Below are positions 8,716-17,192 of a stretch of 64,000 bases of DNA, piece after piece (within the stretch, counting starts at the first letter, position 1; every line of letters begins with the position of its first letter). The translations under genes and the position numbers were made by a program. Where the stretch lies: contig NZ_ATZI01000005.1 in the NCBI RefSeq assembly GCF_000428125.1, positions 1 through 64,000 on the forward strand, given 5' to 3'. The stretch is from Bacteroides graminisolvens DSM 19988 = JCM 15093. Its GTDB lineage: Bacteria > Bacteroidota > Bacteroidia > Bacteroidales > Bacteroidaceae. The notes beneath the pieces are model-generated. The model ran no database searches. It was not told the origin of the DNA and worked only from the letters and a program-made list of their open reading frames with translations.

Positions 8716-9234
8716 TTCCAAATCATTGTGGTTCTTTTATCAGGTTATTATTAGGGCACAAACCGTGGTGTTTCGAATGTAACGAAAATAGCCAATCCGC
8801 AAAATAAATACATAAAGGAACCAACGAAAAGCCTTATACAAAAATAATAAAAAGCTATATTATATAAGGAAAAATCACCAAAAATGTTGGTGATACTTGG
8901 TGATACTTGGTGAGGCTTTTTTTTAGCCAAGTGTCACACATAAAAAACTGATAATCAATCCGTTGCAAGGTTGGTGATACTTGGTGATACTTTATTTCAT
9001 ACTTTTTATGAGGAAAAACGAAAAAAAAGAGGAGCTGAAAACTGTTTTTCCTGAACTTTATCTGATGAATAAGACGGAAATAGTAAGTCTTTATTAAAAC
9101 GTTCTGAGGTAACTGTTATCACAAAAATCAGGTTTTTTTTATTTGCGTGCAACTTCCCGCGGGCTTGTTACGTCTAACATTTGTAGCGCGCACAAAAATA
9201 AAAATAGAGTATTAACTGGAATAGCCTGATTTTA
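8716..9234. other. Non-coding region with TTGGTGATAC tandem repeats
   Basis: There is no gene here. The decamer TTGGTGATAC occurs at 8887-8896 and 8897-8906, followed by the variant TTGGTGAGGC at 8907-8916, and again twice at 8971-8990. An inverted copy (ATCACCA, 8874-8880) pairs with the first unit. The decamers could be a binding array for a regulator. The region just before 9235 must carry the promoter of the outer membrane protein gene, but no clean TAnnTTTG box is seen. Confidence 0.5.
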
Positions 9235-11547
9235 ATGAAAAAGATACTAAGTTTGCTTGTCACCGTATTCGCATGTCAATGTGTGTTGGGCCAGGCACTG
9301 CAATTAAAGGGATTGATCATGTCATCATCCAAACAACCTGTTGAATTTGCCAATGTGGTTCTCAGAAATAACGACTCGGTTTTTGTGACGGGGGGTATTA
9401 CCGATGATAAAGGTCGTTTTAATATGAATAACCTTCGCAGAGGAGCCTATAAATTACAAATTTCTTGTCTGGGATACGAAACCAGAACACTGGAACTGAA
9501 AGACTTTACCAAAAATATTGATTTGGGGCGTATTGAGATTGACAGTACTTCAATCGCTTTAAATGAGGTGGTGGTAACGGGTGCCAACGTGATTAATAAA
9601 GTTGATCGCAAGGTGGTACTTCCCAGTGCCTCTCAACTTAAATCATCGACCAACGGATTTGATTTGCTGCAACGGCTTAATTTGAATCGCATCGACATTG
9701 ACTTGTTACGCAATGCGGTGTCGGGTGCAGGTGGTGGCGAAGTGCAACTTCGCATCAACGGCGTGAAGGCTAGTGTGGAAGAGATTAAATCGATCCGTCC
9801 GGAAGACATTGTCCGCATTGAACATTATGAAGAACCGGGAGCGCGGTACCAAAACGCCGAAGCGGTGATTGATTACATTGTGCGTCGTCGCAACAGTGGG
9901 GGATATGTATCTGCCGACCTGAGAAACTCTTTTCAGTTTCCTTTCGGCGACAATAATTTTAATGCCAAACTGAATCACAACAAATCTGAATTTGGCGTAT
10001 TCTACAGCGGCAGTTACCGTGGCATTGACGAGATGTACCGAAATAATTCGGAGGAGTTTCACATGGCCGACGGCCGAGTGTTGAATCGCATCGAGGAGGG
10101 ATCACCCGACTGGTGGAAGATGAACTGGCAATACATGCATTTGAATTATAGTTATCAGGAACCTGATAAATGGTTTTTTAATGCAACTGTCCGCAATCAG
10201 ATCAATGACGTTCCCCGCGAAAATCATACCAGTAAGCTGTATTGGCTTCATCGCTCAAACGAAGCAATGAACATGATCGAGAAATCGTCATCCGAAACGC
10301 ACATTCCTTCTGTGGACTTGTATTTTCAGTCAAATCTCAAGAATCAGCAATTTTTAATGTTCAATTTGGTGGGAACGTACATTGACACGGACAAGAAAAG
10401 ATATTATTCCGAAATGACGGGCAATGAAACTTTAACCGAATTGCTTTCTGACATAGATGGTAATAAGTATTCGGTGATTGGTGAGGGTATCTATGAGAAA
10501 GGTTTTAAAAGTGGCAGCCTCAGTGCGGGAATAAAGCATACGCAAAGCTATACGGACAATACGTATACCGGTTCAACCAATGCGGAGAGTACGATGAAGC
10601 AAGCGGAGACATACTTGTATGCTGAGTTTAAAGGAAAGGTAAAACGTTTCAATTATTCGTTGGGAATAGGCGGAACACGTTCTTGGATGAGTGCTCAGGG
10701 TAACGGGTATCAGGACTATACGTTACGCCCCACCATTAGTTTGAAGTATAACCTGACCGACAAGTCGTCTATCAAGTATACTGCCAATTTGTATAGCTCT
10801 TCTCCGTCTCTTTCTGATCTTGAGAATGTGGAGCAAATAGTTGACTCCATGCAGATTCGTCGCGGAAATAGTCAGCTGAAACCTTACATGGTGTATGCGC
10901 ATTCGTTGAATTATGAAATGAGTAAAGGCATCTTTAACGGTGGTGTGTATGTGGGGCACAGGTATTCTGATAATCCCATCATGGAAAGTACTACGCTGGA
11001 AAATGGGAAGTTTGTTCGCAGCATGGAGAATCAAAAGAGCTGGCAACGGTTGAATACGGAGGTTTCTATCTCGGTGAAGCCTTTTAAGGATCTGCTCACC
11101 ATGAAGTTTAGCGGAGGTATGGCTCATTTTGACAGCAGGGGACTGAACTATCACCACACGTATACCAACTGGTATTACAACGGAACTATCAATGCTACGT
11201 ATAAAGATTGGTCTTTATATGGCAATATCAAGAAAGGGCGCAACAATTTTTATGGCGAAACAATGAGTCGCAATGAGAATTTCCATTCCATTGGCATGAA
11301 CTATCGCCACAAGAGTCTGACGTTGGGTATGATGACGCTGAATCCGTTTACAAAGACTTGGAAAGGTGGAGACGATAACTACAGTGCCTTGGCTCCTTCC
11401 AAAGAACGTATTTACATCGGAAATCTTTCAAGAATGATGGTGTTCTCAGTCTCTTATAACTTTAATTTTGGCCGTAAGTTTAGCTCTGTAGAGAAAAGAT
11501 TGAATAACGAGGATAAGGACTCGGGAGTATTAGATGCAGGTAAATAA
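9235..11547 (+). CDS. Outer membrane beta-barrel protein with carboxypeptidase-like domain
   Basis: The 770-residue protein has a signal peptide (MKKILSLLVTVFACQCVLGQ), then a carboxypeptidase-regulatory-like domain (about 22-100: LKGLIMSSSKQPVEFANVVL, GAYKLQISCLGYETRTLEL). Next come a plug-like segment (VVVTGANVINKVDRKVV, INGVKASVEEIKSIRPEDI) and a long barrel ending in alternating aromatic strands (MMVFSVSYNFNFG). It is built like a TonB-dependent receptor of the OMP_b-brl_3 type, but no SusD partner or TonB box is evident. The substrate is unknown. It stands alone, with its own terminator downstream. Confidence 0.85.
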   Translation: MKKILSLLVTVFACQCVLGQALQLKGLIMSSSKQPVEFANVVLRNNDSVFVTGGITDDKGRFNMNNLRRGAYKLQISCLGYETRTLELKDFTKNIDLGRIEIDSTSIALNEVVVTGANVINKVDRKVVLPSASQLKSSTNGFDLLQRLNLNRIDIDLLRNAVSGAGGGEVQLRINGVKASVEEIKSIRPEDIVRIEHYEEPGARYQNAEAVIDYIVRRRNSGGYVSADLRNSFQFPFGDNNFNAKLNHNKSEFGVFYSGSYRGIDEMYRNNSEEFHMADGRVLNRIEEGSPDWWKMNWQYMHLNYSYQEPDKWFFNATVRNQINDVPRENHTSKLYWLHRSNEAMNMIEKSSSETHIPSVDLYFQSNLKNQQFLMFNLVGTYIDTDKKRYYSEMTGNETLTELLSDIDGNKYSVIGEGIYEKGFKSGSLSAGIKHTQSYTDNTYTGSTNAESTMKQAETYLYAEFKGKVKRFNYSLGIGGTRSWMSAQGNGYQDYTLRPTISLKYNLTDKSSIKYTANLYSSSPSLSDLENVEQIVDSMQIRRGNSQLKPYMVYAHSLNYEMSKGIFNGGVYVGHRYSDNPIMESTTLENGKFVRSMENQKSWQRLNTEVSISVKPFKDLLTMKFSGGMAHFDSRGLNYHHTYTNWYYNGTINATYKDWSLYGNIKKGRNNFYGETMSRNENFHSIGMNYRHKSLTLGMMTLNPFTKTWKGGDDNYSALAPSKERIYIGNLSRMMVFSVSYNFNFGRKFSSVEKRLNNEDKDSGVLDAGK

Positions 11548-11576
11548 ATTGTTTCAGGCAACAGTTAACAACAAAA

Positions 11577-11611
11577 AACTCTTCAACCATTTTTGATTGA
11601 AGAGTTTTTTT
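11577..11611. terminator. Rho-independent terminator
   Basis: A stem AACTCTTCAA/TTGAAGAGTT with a 10-nt loop and a T-run sits 29 bp after the outer membrane protein gene and directly downstream of the tRNA on the other strand. An A-run on the left side may let it work in both directions. Confidence 0.8.
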
Positions 11612-11614
11612 ATG

Positions 11615-11688
11615 AGCCTCTTGTCGGATTCGAACCAACGACCCCGAGATTACAAATCACGTGCTCTGGCCAACTGAGCTAAAGAGGC
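11615..11688 (-). tRNA. tRNA-Thr (anticodon UGU)
   Basis: The minus strand folds into a 74-nt cloverleaf: acceptor GCCTCTT/AAGAGGC, D arm GCTC/GAGC, anticodon loop TTTGTAA with anticodon TGT (Thr), T arm GTTGG/CCGAC with TTCGAAT loop, and discriminator T. CCA is not encoded. The anticodon stem (CGTGA/TCTCG) has one T-T mismatch at pair 29-41. Confidence 0.93.
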
Positions 11689-11786
11689 GTTTTCTGTTTT
11701 GCGGGTGCGAAGGTACAAACTATTTTTTGATCTTGCAATAGTGCATATACCACAGGTTAGCTATTTGATCTGCTGTTTTCTTTGCT

Positions 11787-11794
11787 TACATTTG
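11787..11794 (+). promoter_or_regulatory. Promoter of the TlpA-like gene
   Basis: TACATTTG (-7) with TTTG at 11764-11767 (-33) and a 19-nt spacer, 25 nt before the ATG at 11819. Confidence 0.65.
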
Positions 11795-11818
11795 CAAATC
11801 AATTAGTTAGATATATCA

Positions 11819-12379
11819 ATGAGAACAAAATTATTTTTTATTTGTGGCTTTTTTCTGCTTTCTGCCCTGGGTTGTGTGTCGGGTCAGCAGAAGAATCAGC
11901 AAGGTGTTGAGGCAAAAGCCGACAGTACCGGGTATATTGTTAGGGTAGGTGATGAGGCTCCCGATTTTACGGTGACGCTGACCGATGGGAAGCAGGTTAC
12001 TCTTTCTTCTTTGCGTGGCAAGGTGGTCATGTTACAGTTTACTGCCAGTTGGTGCGGGGTGTGTCGTAAAGAGATGCCTTTTATTGAAAAGGATATATGG
12101 CAGAAACATCAAGCGAACGATCGTTTTGTATTGATAGGCATCGACCGTGACGAACCGCTTGATAAGGTTATTGCATTTGGAAAGGCGGTAGGTGTTACTT
12201 ATCCGTTAGGACTGGATCCCGGTGCGGATATTTTTGCTAAATATGCTTTGAGGGAATCGGGCATTACGCGCAACGTACTGATTGACCGCGACGGACGCAT
12301 TGTGAAACTGACTCGCTTGTATAACGAAGAGGAGTTTGCTTCGCTGGTTGCTCACATTGATGCCATGCTGACTAAATAG
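11819..12379 (+). CDS. TlpA-like thiol-disulfide oxidoreductase
   Basis: The 186 residues start with a hydrophobic export signal ending LSALGC at residue 19, a probable lipoprotein site. A thioredoxin fold of the AhpC/TSA-TlpA type follows (VGDEAPDFTVTL, then the active-site motif WCGVC at 78-82, then LIGIDRDEP). It should reduce or shuffle disulfides in the periplasm. The residue before the lipobox is Leu but the -3 residue is Ala, so lipidation is likely, not certain. It is convergent with the methyltransferase gene and overlaps it by 8 bp. Confidence 0.85.
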   Translation: MRTKLFFICGFFLLSALGCVSGQQKNQQGVEAKADSTGYIVRVGDEAPDFTVTLTDGKQVTLSSLRGKVVMLQFTASWCGVCRKEMPFIEKDIWQKHQANDRFVLIGIDRDEPLDKVIAFGKAVGVTYPLGLDPGADIFAKYALRESGITRNVLIDRDGRIVKLTRLYNEEEFASLVAHIDAMLTK

Positions 12380-13100
12380 TCAGCTTGGCCAAGTAATCGT
12401 AATGTTTTCCTTCTTTGATCAATTCTGTTTGAAAGCCAAATTCGGAGGCGTACAGACTTAGTGTCTGAAAGTCGATGTACAACCAGTCGAACGTATCACC
12501 CTTGATGTCCTTGTATTGCATCTGGAAGTCTATTTCACCGTAATAATCGCCGGCCAGATCAATGACGTAACTGCCGTCTTCTTCCTCAAAAAGATAGCGG
12601 AGGTCACTGGAATCCATCAGAATGCAACCGCCCGGGCGAAGCAGTCTTTTCATTGTCTGAAAAAAGATAGGGAGGTTTTCTATTTTACCGATGATACCCG
12701 ATCCGTTCATCAATAATAAGATGGTGTCAAACTGTTCGTGAAAGGTTGCGTCGAAAAGATTAACCAGGCGGGCATCTTTTACGCCTCTCTTTTTCATCAC
12801 TTCAACAGATAAGGCCGATATGTCAATGGCACATACCTCTTTGTTCATCTCTTGCAAGGCGAGTGAGTGGCAACCGCTGCCTGCTCCTACATCCAATATT
12901 TTGCCTTCGGCCATTTGCAATGCCGTTTGTTCTATGACAGGCATCTGTTTCAGTCCGCGAAACAAATCCTTTACCGGTATTTCATCTTCATCAAAAAGAG
13001 AAGAAAAAACACGCAGACGTCCCGCTTTATGCAGGTTGTAATAGTCGGCTATGGCAGCACCCATGGGGTCCTTATCAGCAGATGGCAAAGAAAAATTCAT
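12372..13100 (-). CDS. Class I SAM-dependent methyltransferase
   Basis: The 242-residue protein has the SAM-binding motif I VGAGSGCHSL (about 71-80), motif II with VCAIDIS, and LLLMNGSG around motif IV. The C-terminal part (FDWLYIDFQTL) is typical of small-molecule methyltransferases in Bacteroides. The substrate is not identifiable. It has no signal peptide and is cytosolic. Confidence 0.8.
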   Translation of the reverse strand: MNFSLPSADKDPMGAAIADYYNLHKAGRLRVFSSLFDEDEIPVKDLFRGLKQMPVIEQTALQMAEGKILDVGAGSGCHSLALQEMNKEVCAIDISALSVEVMKKRGVKDARLVNLFDATFHEQFDTILLLMNGSGIIGKIENLPIFFQTMKRLLRPGGCILMDSSDLRYLFEEEDGSYVIDLAGDYYGEIDFQMQYKDIKGDTFDWLYIDFQTLSLYASEFGFQTELIKEGKHYDYLAKLTI

Positions 13101-13201
13101 GTTGATATAATCTGGTTATTTGCGGCAAAGATAGAGATTTATATGCGGGTAAGCAAAAAATGCTTATCTTTGTTGCCTCAATAACTTAAGTGAAGAAAAG
13201 T

Positions 13202-13390
13202 ATGGGCATCGAAGATGTAATAGTAGGTGGTTTGGTTTTCAAAGGAAAGAAGGAATCTTCCAATGAGAACAAGCCCAAAGTAAAGACTAAGGCCAAAAAG
13301 GCGACTTATATTCGTGGGCTTCACGGCTCGGGAGCTGCTAAAATGAAGGCCGAAATTAGAACTAAGCGTGCCAACCGGCATAAAAAGTAA
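13202..13390 (+). CDS. Small basic protein, function unknown
   Basis: A 62-residue, Lys/Arg-rich protein starting MGIEDVIVGGLVFKGKK and ending KRANRHKK. A promoter TATCTTTG (13165-13172) lies 37 nt upstream and a terminator follows, so it is its own transcription unit. GTG at 13190 would add four residues; I prefer the ATG. The charge suggests nucleic-acid or ribosome binding, but I do not recognise the family. Confidence 0.6.
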   Translation: MGIEDVIVGGLVFKGKKESSNENKPKVKTKAKKATYIRGLHGSGAAKMKAEIRTKRANRHKK

Positions 13391-13395
13391 TATAA

Positions 13396-13437
13396 AAAGA
13401 GGCAACTTTTATTTCGATAAAGCTGCCTCTTTTTTTT
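13396..13437 (+). terminator. Terminator after the small basic protein gene
   Basis: Stem AAAGAGGCA/TGCCTCTTT with a following T-run. It also lies just beyond the end of the convergent VOC gene. Confidence 0.8.
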
Positions 13438-13454
13438 ATCTGCCGGTTGCGTCT

Positions 13455-13832
13455 TTACTTTACCGGTAAGATTTCAATCCAATAACCGTCGGGGTCATTG
13501 ATAAAATAAAGCCCCATGTCATGGTTTTCGTAACAAACGCAGTTCATCTCTTTGTGAAACTGGCGTACTTCATCGTAATCACCTTCGGTGCGGAAGCACA
13601 AATGGCTTTCGTTTTCGCCCAGTTCGTAAGGCTGTGTATGGTCACGCAACCAAGTAAGTTCCAACAGGAAACCTGTGGTGCTGTCGGTTAGGTAAACCAA
13701 TATAAATGAGCCATCTTTCGCTTCTTTGCGGCGGTGTTCTTTCAAACCCAGCGCCTTTTCGTAAAAGGCTATGCTGCGTTCCAAATCAGTCACGTTGATG
13801 TTAAAGTGGTCGAATCTGCTTTTAATTTCCAT
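13455..13832 (-). CDS. VOC-family protein, glyoxalase I-like
   Basis: The 125-residue vicinal-oxygen-chelate protein has two beta-alpha-beta-beta-beta halves: FDHFNINVTDLERSIAFYEK with the first metal His, and ESHLCFRTE and GYWIEILPV carrying the likely second-half ligands. Lactoylglutathione lyase is the usual label for this size, but the real substrate (methylglyoxal or another) is not fixed by sequence. It is the last gene of a minus-strand run beginning near 18194. Confidence 0.82.
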   Translation of the reverse strand: MEIKSRFDHFNINVTDLERSIAFYEKALGLKEHRRKEAKDGSFILVYLTDSTTGFLLELTWLRDHTQPYELGENESHLCFRTEGDYDEVRQFHKEMNCVCYENHDMGLYFINDPDGYWIEILPVK

Positions 13833-13851
13833 TATTCGTAAATATTGCTAG

Positions 13852-15072
13852 TTATTTAACCCATACATTGATGATTTCACCAATGTACATTTTATGTAAT
13901 TGCTTACCCATCCATTTTTGCTGCAACTCATTGTTGTTGATTGCTTCGGGGGTGAGCGATTGAGATACTAATTTGCGGCATTCAATGATTAACCATGCCT
14001 CTGAGAATGCTTTACTTCCCAGTGGAGTGGTGATTGGCGTGAGTCCGGCGCCTTTTACCTTGTCTGTATCTTTACCGGAGTTACTACCACAGTATTGCAA
14101 GGCATTGCGATATGCTTCCGTATAGAAAGAAAGGGTGTACGTGTCATTCTTTTCCATCAGCTGATAGGTGTAGCGGGTGGGGTTGATGAAACAGTAAGTA
14201 ACCGGTTTCTCATAAAGGAAGCCCAGTCCGCCCCAGCTGGCTGTCATCATGTTGAACTGGCTGTTATTGCCTGCAGTGATAAGCATCCAGTCCTCGGAAA
14301 GCATCTTTATGATGTTTCCGGGTATCTTATCGGGCGCTATGGCTTTGTAACCGTTGAGGCTTGTGGTTCCCGATGCAGCAGGGGTGTTCGTCGTTACTGC
14401 CGGAATAGAACTGACATCGGGCTTTGCGGTTGCAACCTGTACGGCTGCTGCTGTTGCTGCGGGAGCTGCTGTTTGTGCAACTGTCGGTGCAGCACCCATG
14501 GCCGTTTGCGCGTTGGTTAACAGAGCATCGGCAAAATCAACTGTTTTAATGCGGAACTTTGATAACCCGCGTACCAGTTTGCTCTTGTCTTTGTTCAACG
14601 CATTTTGATCGGTAATCCATTCTTCGGCTGTGAACTTTTCTTTCTCCTGATATACGTAACGTATCTTTTCTATTTCCAGCAGGCATTTGCCGGTTTCGCA
14701 GGTGGCAGTAAGCTGGTAGTTTACTAGGGTACGATCAAGTGAAAGGGAAGTTGATTTAAAAACAATATACTCTTCACCTGTACCGGCTATCATACCTTTG
14801 CTTTTGTCGGCATATACTACGCGACTTTTGTTTTTATTCTTTTTCAAACGCTTTTCCATCCACGAAAGCATTTGGTCGTAAACCTGATCTTTAGAGAGAC
14901 CGGGCAATAACATCTCTTGAGAGAAAACTACTTTGCCGTCTTTCTCAGGAACAGCGCCAACCAGGTATTTACTCGGGTTTTCTTTTTCATCGTCATTATC
15001 ATCTTGTGCATACGTTAATACGGGTATACAAAGCAGTAGTGTAATGACCAGCAGGTGTGTTAATCGATTCAT
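13852..15072 (-). CDS. Exported DUF4468 / flavin-reductase-like fusion protein
   Basis: A signal peptide (MNRLTHLLVITLLLCIPVLTYA) leads to an N-terminal domain of DUF4468 type (KVVFSQEMLLPGLSKDQVYDQ, about 45-185). An Ala/Thr/Val-rich linker (about 190-235) follows, then a C-terminal flavin-reductase-like split barrel (MLITAGNNSQFNMMTASWGGLGF; FINPTRYTYQLME; LSFYTEAYRNALQYCGSNSGKD). Split barrels of this type usually bind FMN in the cytosol, so export is unusual. The role is unknown; a periplasmic flavin protein is an inference. Confidence 0.7.
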   Translation of the reverse strand: MNRLTHLLVITLLLCIPVLTYAQDDNDDEKENPSKYLVGAVPEKDGKVVFSQEMLLPGLSKDQVYDQMLSWMEKRLKKNKNKSRVVYADKSKGMIAGTGEEYIVFKSTSLSLDRTLVNYQLTATCETGKCLLEIEKIRYVYQEKEKFTAEEWITDQNALNKDKSKLVRGLSKFRIKTVDFADALLTNAQTAMGAAPTVAQTAAPAATAAAVQVATAKPDVSSIPAVTTNTPAASGTTSLNGYKAIAPDKIPGNIIKMLSEDWMLITAGNNSQFNMMTASWGGLGFLYEKPVTYCFINPTRYTYQLMEKNDTYTLSFYTEAYRNALQYCGSNSGKDTDKVKGAGLTPITTPLGSKAFSEAWLIIECRKLVSQSLTPEAINNNELQQKWMGKQLHKMYIGEIINVWVK

Positions 15073-15080
15073 ATTGGTAT

Positions 15081-15812
15081 TTATTTATTGATGTCGAATG
15101 TTTCTCCGCGCTGTGTGATGGTTATAAAACGACAACCGTGCTTACCGGCAGTTTCTGCAAAGGCATTCCCGCCTTTATAATCTTCACCAAAGTGCATGGG
15201 CACAAATATAGAAGTTTTTATTCGTTCTACGAACTGTGTGGCTCCTCTAAAATAATCTTTTCCCAATCTAGAGTCAACGGGAAACATAACAACATCAATA
15301 GCAGGGGCTTTGGCCTGCAAAAGCTTGACTTCTGCCAGAAAATCGCCTTCGGCTTTACGTACTTCTTTTTCAGTCGATTCTTCACTCCAGTGCCAATTGT
15401 TCAGGTCGCCGGCATGAAAAATACGCATTCCTTGCACATCGATGAGATAAGATATGCCGGCGTCGGTTGAGCCGAAAGCCTCTATTCGCAGTTGGTCGTC
15501 TTTGTAAACTTGCGATTTGCGGATGTAGTTGCCCTCTGCTTTCGAGGCCTTTTTTTGTGCCAATATGTCTCTCGAAAAAAGGTAAATGATGTCGGGCCGT
15601 TTTTCTTTCCAAGCCAGTATGTCGCGATTAAAATGGTCGGCATGGAAGTGGGTTGACAATACATAGATTTTCCCCGGACGCTGTAGCAGGTAGTCGTGCA
15701 CCACTCCCTGATCGGGGTGTGTTTCCGACGAGTCTTGGTAGTAATCAATGATAATGGTTACTTCTTCGGCTTCAATGGCGAAGCCACTGTGATAAATATA
15801 GGTAAGTTTCAT
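15081..15812 (-). CDS. MBL-fold metallo-hydrolase, UlaG-like
   Basis: A 243-residue metallo-beta-lactamase fold. The metal site THFHADHFN, IFHAGDLNNWHW, and MHFGEDY near the C-terminus are all present. Short proteins of this kind resemble UlaG/YcfR-type lactonases or phosphodiesterases; the substrate is unknown. It is cytosolic. Nine bases separate it from the DUF4468 fusion gene, suggesting co-transcription. Confidence 0.82.
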   Translation of the reverse strand: MKLTYIYHSGFAIEAEEVTIIIDYYQDSSETHPDQGVVHDYLLQRPGKIYVLSTHFHADHFNRDILAWKEKRPDIIYLFSRDILAQKKASKAEGNYIRKSQVYKDDQLRIEAFGSTDAGISYLIDVQGMRIFHAGDLNNWHWSEESTEKEVRKAEGDFLAEVKLLQAKAPAIDVVMFPVDSRLGKDYFRGATQFVERIKTSIFVPMHFGEDYKGGNAFAETAGKHGCRFITITQRGETFDINK

Positions 15813-15824
15813 TTCTTATAAGTT

Positions 15825-16472
15825 TTATGGCGCAAGCCGTTCTAGTTTCCAACTGTTGTCCTGAGCCGAAAAGGTATAAAGAAAACGATCGTGCAGTCTG
15901 CTGGGGCGTCCCTGCCAAAACTCAATGCGGAGCGGCTCTACCTCGTAACCGCCCCAGTTGGAGGGGCGTTCAACTTCTTTTCCCAACCAGCGGGCTGCTT
16001 CGGCTACAAATTTACGCATAATTTCCATGCGATTGGCTATGGGGCGACTTTGCGGAGAGATGCGAGCACCGATGCGACTTTTGTAGGGCCGTGTTTGAAA
16101 ATAAGCATCAGATTCTTGCGCACTCACTTTAGAGGCTATTCCTTCTACATGCACCTGGCGTTCGAGTTCATGCCACACAAAGGAAAGAGAAATGTGCGGA
16201 TTGTTGGCCAAATGAGTTCCTTTACGACTTTCGTAGTTGGTGTAAAATACAAATTTGCCTTCGCGCAGAGCTTTCAACAAAACAGTGCGGGTAGAAGGAG
16301 TACCCTCCGGCGATACGGTTCCTACCAGCACAGCAGTAGGTTCTGCTGTTTGGGCTTCAATGGCTTCATTGAGCCATTTTTCAAATAAAGGAAGAGGATT
16401 ATCGGGCATGTCGCTGACCTTTAATCCTCCTTTTGCATATTCTTGACGGATGTTCGCCAGATTGATCTTCAT
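15825..16472 (-). CDS. pdxH: Pyridoxamine 5'-phosphate oxidase
   Basis: PdxH oxidises pyridoxine or pyridoxamine 5'-phosphate to pyridoxal 5'-phosphate with FMN. At 215 residues it has the usual length. Diagnostic blocks are the N-terminal MPDNPLPLFEKWL, RTVLLKALREGKFVFYTNY, SHKS-type FMN contacts (here ESRKGTHLANNP), and the C-terminal WGGYEVEPLRIEFWQGRPSRLHDR (a near-universal PdxH signature, read in two parts). It is in line with the pirin and dehydrogenase genes, 11 bp after pirin. Confidence 0.95.
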   Translation of the reverse strand: MKINLANIRQEYAKGGLKVSDMPDNPLPLFEKWLNEAIEAQTAEPTAVLVGTVSPEGTPSTRTVLLKALREGKFVFYTNYESRKGTHLANNPHISLSFVWHELERQVHVEGIASKVSAQESDAYFQTRPYKSRIGARISPQSRPIANRMEIMRKFVAEAARWLGKEVERPSNWGGYEVEPLRIEFWQGRPSRLHDRFLYTFSAQDNSWKLERLAP

Positions 16473-16483
16473 TGTTCTGTCTT

Positions 16484-17188
16484 TTAGAGTGGAACTTCAA
16501 TAACCAGAAGATGACTTTTCTTTTTAGAAGCAATCTTCACTTGATCGACATCATATATTCCCATGGCATCTCTGCGGTTCAGCGTGGTATTCTCTATTTG
16601 TGCTTCACCTTCAATAACGAACACATAAATACCGTTCTGTTTATTGTGCAATGAATAGCTGAAGTCTTGTCCGGCATCAAATGTCCCCATGGAGAACCAT
16701 GCTTGCTGTAAAAGTGTGCCCGGGGCACTGCCGTCGGGGGCAACAAGGGTAGTCAGTTCATTGGGTTTGAGCAGCTCGCGTATGTTGTAATCATTATAAT
16801 TGGGTTCGGTATTGCGGGTGTGCGGCAATATCCATATCTGAAGAATCTCCGCATTAACGGAACCATGAGGATTACTCTCGCTGTGATATATACCTGTTCC
16901 GGCACTCATAACCTGAATATCTCCGGGGGTAATGATCCGCTCGTTCATTTTACTGTCGCCATGTTTCAACTCTCCTTTCAGAGGAATGGTTACAATCTCC
17001 ATGTTTTTGTGGGGATGAGTATCAAAGCCCGTTTCGGGGGCAATGATGTCATCATTCAATACCCGCAGCGCACCAAATCCCATTTTCTCGGGATTGTAAT
17101 AGTTGCCAAAGCTAAAGCTATGATAACTATCGAGCCATTCGTAAAGTGAATGGCCCCGTTTGTTACTCCTGTCTATAATTGTTTTCAT
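16484..17188 (-). CDS. Pirin-family protein
   Basis: The 234-residue double-cupin protein has the pirin metal site: FDTHPHKNMEIVT and LKHGDS, followed by IQVMSAGTGIYHSE. Bacterial pirins act as quercetinases or redox-linked regulators; the role here is not known. It lies 4 bp after the dehydrogenase gene on the same strand, so the two are probably co-expressed. Confidence 0.9.
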   Translation of the reverse strand: MKTIIDRSNKRGHSLYEWLDSYHSFSFGNYYNPEKMGFGALRVLNDDIIAPETGFDTHPHKNMEIVTIPLKGELKHGDSKMNERIITPGDIQVMSAGTGIYHSESNPHGSVNAEILQIWILPHTRNTEPNYNDYNIRELLKPNELTTLVAPDGSAPGTLLQQAWFSMGTFDAGQDFSYSLHNKQNGIYVFVIEGEAQIENTTLNRRDAMGIYDVDQVKIASKKKSHLLVIEVPL

Positions 17189-17192
17189 ACGT

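Noticed and set aside
8887-8990. Possible CRISPR-like array in the TTGGTGATAC repeats
   Set aside because: Units are only 10 bp, adjacent without spacers, and no cas genes are near.
11615-11688. tRNA as an integration site for a mobile island
   Set aside because: No integrase and no repeat of the tRNA 3' end is seen nearby; both flanks are ordinary chromosome.
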